The notes beneath the pieces are model-generated. The model was not told the DNA's origin, searched no databases, and saw only the letters and a list, made by a program, of their open reading frames with translations. Shown here one piece after another: positions 7,217-11,506 of a DNA stretch of 11,506 nt. The stretch's first letter is position 1, and each line of letters begins with the position of its first letter. The position numbers were made by a program, and so were the translations under genes. The stretch is from the NCBI GenBank assembly GCA_025449435.1, contig JANWJO010000107.1:1-11506 (forward strand), written 5' to 3'. This DNA comes from Chloroflexota bacterium. Its GTDB lineage: Bacteria > Chloroflexota > UBA4733.

Positions 7217-8068
7217 ATGGCGATGGCACTCGGCTTGCAGTTGTACTCGGTACGCGAAGCCTTTGCCCACGACGCTACTGAAACCCTCGAACAAGTCGCG
7301 GCGATCGGCTACAAGAACCTCGAAGTCGTGATGCGCGTCGCCAACGGCGAGGCGAGCCTGGGCGGAGACCTGTCGCCTGCCCACTTCCGCCAGCAACTGG
7401 ATCGGCTGGGCATGGCCGCCGTGAGTTGCCACACGCGCGTCAGTGCAGACACCGACTGGCCCCGCATCCTGGCCGCCAACAGGACGATCGGCAGCACGTC
7501 CGTTGGCTGTTCCATCGCCTTCTTTACCGATAAGGCCGACGTGCTGCGCTTCTGCGCCATGTTCAATGCCGCCGCGCGGACCTGCCACGATGAAGGCATC
7601 CAACTGTACTACCACAACCACTTCCAGGAATATCAAGTGTTCGAGGGCTCCATGGTCATCGATCTCCTCCTGGAGAACACCGATCCGTCGCTCGTTAAGT
7701 TCGAGTTTGACACCTATTGGGCTGCGCGAGGCGGCGCCGACCCTGTGGCATGGATGCGCAAGCTCGGCAGCCGCTGCGACTTGATCCACCAGAAGGACCG
7801 ACCGGCGACCGCCCGCCCGGTCAACTGGTTCGACGCGTTCGGCGCCGGCAGCACGATCACCCTGGACAACCTGATCAAGACGCAGGGCACCGACCAGTTC
7901 ACCGAAGTGGGCGAAGGTGAGATGGACATTGCCGCCATCGTGCGAGTTGCGCGTGAGCTAGGGTTCGCCCGTTACATCTTCGTGGAACAGGACGTCTCAG
8001 GGCGTGGTGAACTGGAAAGCATCGGTATCAGCTACAACGCTTTGAGCCGGATACTCGCAGCGAACTAG
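7217..8068 (+). CDS. Sugar phosphate isomerase/epimerase-like TIM-barrel protein (xylose-isomerase-like family)
   Basis: 283-residue single-domain protein of the AP-endonuclease-2/xylose-isomerase-like family (COG1082). LQLYSVRE near 7-14 is the usual first strand. Likely metal and substrate residues are in YYHNHFQEY (131-139), KFEFDTYW (161-168, D165), LIHQKD (189-194, H191) and FVEQD (255-259, E257). Relatives isomerise or epimerise free or phosphorylated sugars; some with the YHNH motif act on 3-keto sugars or inosose-type compounds. The start is the ATG at 7217, because AGGAGG (7203-7208) lies 8 nt upstream; a TTG at 7190 precedes that site. No signal peptide, so cytoplasmic. The hydrolase gene follows after 54 bp. 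The family is clear; the substrate is unknown. Confidence 0.88.
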   Translation: MAMALGLQLYSVREAFAHDATETLEQVAAIGYKNLEVVMRVANGEASLGGDLSPAHFRQQLDRLGMAAVSCHTRVSADTDWPRILAANRTIGSTSVGCSIAFFTDKADVLRFCAMFNAAARTCHDEGIQLYYHNHFQEYQVFEGSMVIDLLLENTDPSLVKFEFDTYWAARGGADPVAWMRKLGSRCDLIHQKDRPATARPVNWFDAFGAGSTITLDNLIKTQGTDQFTEVGEGEMDIAAIVRVARELGFARYIFVEQDVSGRGELESIGISYNALSRILAAN

Positions 8069-8122
8069 CGCCAGCGTACGTTTTGACTCAGTAGCAGGCG
8101 ACCTGAAAGTGATCAGCGTGTA

Positions 8123-9433
8123 ATGCGCGTCAGCGAAAACCATCGCTTCCTGGTACACGACGATGGCCGGCCCTTCTTCTACCTGGCCGACACCGCTTGG
8201 GAACTGTTCCACCGGCTCACCCTGGAAGAGGCGCGCCAATATCTGGTGGATCGTGCGCGCAAGCGGTTTACCGTGATTCAGGCGGTCATCCTGGCGGAGC
8301 TCGATGGCTTGACGGTGCCCAACATGCAGGGTGACCTCCCACTGGTCGATGGCAACCCTGAACGGCCGGTCGAAGCATACTTTGCCCACGTCGATGCGGT
8401 GGTCGATCTCGCCGCCTCACTTGGTCTTGTCACTTGTTTGCTCCCAACTTGGGGCGACAAATGGAACCTCAAGTGGGGCGTGGGACCTGAGATCTTCACG
8501 CCTGCCAACGCGCACGCCTTTGGCGCGTATGTTGGCCAGCGCTACGCTGATCGCCCGGTGATCTGGATGCTCGGTGGTGACCGGCCTATCGAGACGCCCG
8601 AGCAGCGTGCCATCATTCAAGCGATGGCTGCGGGAGTGCGTGCAGGAGATGGCGGTCTCCATCTGATGACCTTCCATACCTGGGGGCCACACGCGTCCTC
8701 AGAATATGTCCACGATGAACCCTGGCTCGACTTTCATACCTGCCAGAGTGGCCACAACCGCAACTCGGAGAACTGGCGCTTCATCGAGGCCGACTACGCC
8801 CGCCTACCAGTGCGCCCCTGCATGGACGCGGAACCCCCTTACGAAGATGCCCAGACGGATGGACGCAACCTCGCTGGTGGGTACCTCGACGATTACGAAG
8901 TGCGCAAGTCGCTGTACTGGTCCCTGTTTGCCGGGGCGCATGGCCATACCTACGGGTGCTGGCCGGTCTGGCAGATGTGGCGGCCTGGCTTTCGTTCCGT
9001 GCTGGCCCGCCGGCCCTGGCACGAAGCCATCCACATGCCCGGCTCCAGCCAGGTGCAACACGCTCGCGCCCTGCTGCTATCGCGTCCATACCTCACGCGC
9101 ATTCCCGATCAATCGCTTGTGCTGTCCGACGTTGGTTCCGGTACCCATCATGTGCAAGCCACGCGCGACGAACAGGGCCGGTGTGCGATGGTGTACCTGC
9201 CTTCCGGAACGCCTGTAGACGTGGATCTCACCAAACTGCGCGGGAACACACTCCTGAGAACCTGGTTCGATCCGCGCACCGGACTGGGTTATGGTCCGCA
9301 GCCCGTTGCCGGCGCCGGAAGCGCCACGTTCGCACCGCCGGATGGCGGGCCCGATTGGGTGTTGGTGCTGGATCACGCAGCGGCGGGGTTTCCTCCGCCT
9401 GGGGCGCGCGCGTATGAGGAACGGCCCCGTTAG
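8123..9433 (+). CDS. DUF4038/GH140-like glycoside hydrolase (apiosidase-like)
   Basis: 436 residues in two parts. A (beta/alpha)8 catalytic domain at about 5-325 resembles PF13204 (DUF4038, apiosidase-like), opening with NHRFLVHDDGRPFFYLADTAW. A beta-sandwich at about 330-422 resembles PF12904 (putative collagen-binding), ending with PDWVLVLD. D153 in WMLGGDRP and E237 in MDAEPPYE sit at the ends of barrel strands and are the likely acid/base and nucleophile, by analogy with the GH140 founder, a Bacteroides apiosidase acting on rhamnogalacturonan II. There is no signal peptide, so it should act in the cytoplasm on imported substrate. The ribosome-binding site is weak. It is the last gene of the plus-strand cluster and its stop overlaps that of the convergent CDF gene. 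Many DUF4038 proteins have no tested activity, so apiose is only one possible substrate. Confidence 0.87.
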   Translation: MRVSENHRFLVHDDGRPFFYLADTAWELFHRLTLEEARQYLVDRARKRFTVIQAVILAELDGLTVPNMQGDLPLVDGNPERPVEAYFAHVDAVVDLAASLGLVTCLLPTWGDKWNLKWGVGPEIFTPANAHAFGAYVGQRYADRPVIWMLGGDRPIETPEQRAIIQAMAAGVRAGDGGLHLMTFHTWGPHASSEYVHDEPWLDFHTCQSGHNRNSENWRFIEADYARLPVRPCMDAEPPYEDAQTDGRNLAGGYLDDYEVRKSLYWSLFAGAHGHTYGCWPVWQMWRPGFRSVLARRPWHEAIHMPGSSQVQHARALLLSRPYLTRIPDQSLVLSDVGSGTHHVQATRDEQGRCAMVYLPSGTPVDVDLTKLRGNTLLRTWFDPRTGLGYGPQPVAGAGSATFAPPDGGPDWVLVLDHAAAGFPPPGARAYEERPR

Positions 9434-10965
9434 GTCGGGCCGGACCGAGCTGCAGACCCTGTGGTGTCTGGGATAGCCTCCACGAGCACATGGGCAAGTC
9501 CGGGTATTTCCTGGCGCAAGGCTTGCTCAACCTGCTCTTCTTCGAGGTGTACCTCAGCGAGCGCTGCATCGCCACGCGCGGTGATCTGCACCGTCACATC
9601 CAGGACGCCAGACGCAGGAGATGCTGCCCTTGCCGTATCCAACCTCCCTGCTGGCACGGGCTGATACACCTTGACTGAGCGTAGACCTTCTCCACCGGTA
9701 ACTCGCTCAGTGATGGCGCCAATCCGGTACACAAGGTCACGCTGAGTGGCCGTCACATCCAGGCGTCGTTCCACAGGTGGATTGAGTAGCTCCAGGTGGG
9801 CGTGAATGGCAGCCAGCGAGGGCACGTCGCGCCGCACCTTGGCTTCCAACTGGTCCACGAGGAGGTGTACCTTGTCAAGCGTTTGCGTGGCGTCTGCCTC
9901 TAGATGGAGGTCGGCTTCCAGGTGCGTAGCAGCAGTCTGGACAATACGGACATCGTGTACCCGCAAACCGAGTTCGCGTGCGCGGAACCGGACGGTTTCT
10001 GCAAGGTCTTCGTTAGGGTCTTTCGCTGGCTCCATGTGTAGCACCAGGTCAACGCTAGCATCTGGTAGAGCCGCGCGCGTTGCTTGTTCCACCAGTTCCG
10101 TGAGACGGTGTGCCTCGTTGAAGGTGCTGGTGCGGGCGATATGCACGACCACATCGGCGAATACCTTGCCTCCAACTCGGCGTACACGCGGTGAACCCAC
10201 GAGCGTCACTCCCTCGACCGATTGCACGGCACGCGCAATGCGGCCGGCTACGTCGCCAGGTGTTTGATCCACGAGTGTTCCAGCGGTGTCCCGCAGCAGC
10301 CGCCCGCCCACAAAGGCCACAATGCCACACACGGCCAGCGCACCGAGCGCATCGGCTTGCTCCCAGGGGCCGGGCCACCCAGTGGCATCCCCAATGCGAA
10401 CAGCTGCCAGCCCGATGAGTACGGCTGCGGAACTCCAGATGTCGGTGCTGAAGTGCAGACCATCTGCCTGCAAGGCGTCGCTGTGATACTTACGAGCCGC
10501 ATGCTGGAGCGCTCGCGAGCGTCCGACATCGAGGATGATCGAGAGCCCCATAACGGCGAATGCCCAGCCGCTCGCATCGACGTGCACGTTGAGAACGACG
10601 AGTCGATGTATCGCTTCGAATGCCACCCATCCAGCGACAGCGAGCAACAGCCCAGCTTCCAGGAATGCCGACAGGTTCTCAAACTTGCCATGCCCGTAGC
10701 TGTGCGTGGCATCTGGTGGCTTGCCGGAGACACGCACCGCAATCAAGGTCATGAGCGCAGCGACCAGGTCGAGCCCAGAATGCGCGGCTTCTGCTAGGAT
10801 GCCCAGTGAACCCGTGCTGATGCCGACCACGATCTTCAATACCGTGATGGACAGGCCCGTCGCTACCGAGTTGAGCGCGACGCGCGACTTCTCCCGATTG
10901 GCGGTGTCTGGAGAGACCTGGCCTACCGGCACATCAAAATCGCCGGTCGATCCGGTCCTGCCCAT
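9430..10965 (-). CDS. Cation diffusion facilitator with three tandem C-terminal domains
   Basis: 511-residue metal-proton antiporter of the CDF family, which exports Zn2+, Fe2+, Mn2+ or similar ions. The membrane part spans about 30-235. The transport site is HSGLD (H62, D66) in helix 2 and HFSTD (H171, D175) in helix 5; SYGHGKFE at 89-96 is the conserved loop. Ordinary CDF proteins end in one ferredoxin-like cytoplasmic domain of about 80 residues. Here three similar units follow: about 251-313, 332-394 and 426-499. The start at 10965 is chosen because GAGG lies 8 nt upstream; an ATG at 10983 (6 residues longer) has a weaker site. It converges on the hydrolase with a 4-bp overlap of stop codons. 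Nothing links it to the sugar genes. The HxxxD pair suits zinc, but metal choice is uncertain. Confidence 0.92.
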   Translation of the reverse strand: MGRTGSTGDFDVPVGQVSPDTANREKSRVALNSVATGLSITVLKIVVGISTGSLGILAEAAHSGLDLVAALMTLIAVRVSGKPPDATHSYGHGKFENLSAFLEAGLLLAVAGWVAFEAIHRLVVLNVHVDASGWAFAVMGLSIILDVGRSRALQHAARKYHSDALQADGLHFSTDIWSSAAVLIGLAAVRIGDATGWPGPWEQADALGALAVCGIVAFVGGRLLRDTAGTLVDQTPGDVAGRIARAVQSVEGVTLVGSPRVRRVGGKVFADVVVHIARTSTFNEAHRLTELVEQATRAALPDASVDLVLHMEPAKDPNEDLAETVRFRARELGLRVHDVRIVQTAATHLEADLHLEADATQTLDKVHLLVDQLEAKVRRDVPSLAAIHAHLELLNPPVERRLDVTATQRDLVYRIGAITERVTGGEGLRSVKVYQPVPAGRLDTARAASPASGVLDVTVQITARGDAALAEVHLEEEQVEQALRQEIPGLAHVLVEAIPDTTGSAARSGPT

Positions 10966-11048
10966 GTTGTCTTCCTCTGCCATAGTTGGCCCTGCCGCCA
11001 CACACGCCCGCAAGACACTTGGTAGATCACGAGCAGAGTCTACACAGC

Positions 11049-11054
11049 ATTATA
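11049..11054 (-). promoter_or_regulatory. Candidate -10 element for the CDF gene
   Basis: A perfect TATAAT on the minus strand (ATTATA on plus) in an AT-rich stretch. It would start transcription near 11042 and give a leader of about 75 nt. No convincing -35 lies 16-18 bp upstream (GCTATG at 17 bp), so it either depends on an activator or is not used. Confidence 0.4.
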
Positions 11055-11280
11055 AGGCACGATGATCACTTCATAGCCGCGATTTCCGCTTATAAACCAA
11101 GGAAAACGTTAGTTTAATGTAGATCAAACCATAACTTGACTGGCCAACGAACGACGCTATCGCAGAGTAGCTGAGCAATTGCACGTTTTAATCCCGATAG
11201 ATAGGGAGCCATTTGTCCGCGAGCTTGTTGTTTCCGACATATTCCTGAGGAAGTGATGCGTAACGACTGAGCGAAAAGCC
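11055..11280. other. Intergenic stretch without recognisable genes
   Basis: Clearly AT-richer than the rest of the window, mainly at about 11055-11140 and in scattered patches to 11280. The only frame, about 63 codons on the minus strand, shows no domain and no ribosome-binding site. I see no tRNA, rRNA or CRISPR pattern. It probably contains upstream sequence of the CDF promoter and then spacer DNA. Confidence 0.5.
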
Positions 11281-11372
11281 CCACCCCTATCCCCTCCCCG
11301 ACCACCTGACTCTTACCCAGATCCGTGCGGCTTGCTTGTCTGGCGACCGAGGCACAGTCGCACTAGGGGTGG
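11281..11372. repeat. Long-range inverted repeat CCACCCCTA / TAGGGGTGG
   Basis: CCACCCCTA (11281-11289) is the exact reverse complement of TAGGGGTGG (11364-11372), with 74 bp between. The left arm lies in a C-rich run (CCCCACCCCTATCCCCTCCCC-like). The pair could be the ends of a small degenerate repeat element or a structured RNA. I cannot fold the interior into a known RNA class. Confidence 0.35.
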
Positions 11373-11393
11373 TTCGAGGTTACTGACCCCCCT

Positions 11394-11506
11394 TAATGTC
11401 CCCCCGCCAGGGGGGACGGAGCGGCCGGTAGTGCGCGGCCTGCGTGGCCCCGGCACGAAGACCACCGAACCTCCAGCGACTCGGTCCCCCCGCCAGGGGG
11501 ACATTA
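11394..11506. repeat. Paired hairpin repeat bounded by an 11-bp terminal inverted repeat, at the window edge
   Basis: TAATGTCCCCC (11394-11404) and GGGGGACATTA (11496-11506) are perfect inverted copies bounding 113 bp. Each end is also a hairpin: GTCCCCCC-GCCA-GGGGGGAC at 11398-11417 (8 bp stem), and GTCCCCC(C)-GCCA-GGGGGAC at 11484-11502 (7 bp). The middle is GC-rich without a visible gene; the minus-strand frame through it is Pro/Gly/Arg-rich and looks like repeat read-through. The layout resembles dispersed palindromic or MITE-like repeats found in many copies in Chloroflexota and Cyanobacteria. The right boundary may continue beyond the window. Confidence 0.65.

Noticed and set aside
11114..11305. 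Minus-strand open frame of about 63 codons in the AT-richer spacer
   Set aside because: No domain, no ribosome-binding site and a composition unlike the other genes.
11313..11504. Minus-strand open frame of about 63 codons over the terminal repeat
   Set aside because: It runs through both hairpins and the 11398-11417 palindrome. It is rich in Pro, Gly and Arg, lacks a ribosome-binding site, and looks like read-through of a repeat.
1..11506. CRISPR array, rRNA, transposase or phage genes
   Set aside because: No spaced direct-repeat series, no rRNA-like sequence and no recognisable recombinase or phage protein in any frame.

Overview
The window is GC-rich, densely coded bacterial DNA. The genes are a Tat-type lipoprotein binding protein, a CUT1-type sugar ABC transporter without its own ATPase, two DegT-family aminotransferases and a cytoplasmic apiosidase-like hydrolase. 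This mix recalls Chloroflexota, but no phylogenetic marker other than a tRNA is present, so the assignment is a guess. The last bases are one arm of a palindromic repeat, which would be a natural place for a metagenomic contig to break.

Layout, left to right: a tRNA-Pro(GGG) at 88-161. A DegT/DnrJ/EryC1/StrS aminotransferase on the minus strand (191-1522). A 192-bp divergent regulatory region holding a long inverted repeat, a good sigma70-type promoter (TTGACC, 17 bp, TACAAT) and a small palindrome near the predicted +1. A plus-strand run follows: amidohydrolase (1715-2587), sugar-binding lipoprotein (2623-3999), two permeases (4003-4938, 4940-5755) and a second DegT aminotransferase (5773-7035), with gaps of 35, 3, 1 and 17 bp. 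After a 181-bp gap with a second candidate promoter and operator come a xylose-isomerase-like sugar isomerase/epimerase (7217-8068) and a DUF4038/GH140-like glycoside hydrolase (8123-9433). A cation diffusion facilitator with a tripled C-terminal domain faces the cluster from the minus strand (9430-10965); the two stop codons overlap. The last 500 bp contain no convincing gene, only an AT-richer stretch and inverted repeats.

Taken together, 1.7-9.4 kb reads as a catabolic cluster. The ABC transporter would import a small glycoside or unusual sugar, the signal-less hydrolase would cleave it inside the cell, and the isomerase, amidohydrolase and aminotransferases would process the released sugar. 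Two PLP aminotransferases beside a sugar importer and an apiosidase-like enzyme suggest an amino or keto sugar, or an aminocyclitol, as an intermediate. That substrate is an inference; nothing in the sequence names it. The CDF transporter is probably an unrelated neighbour.
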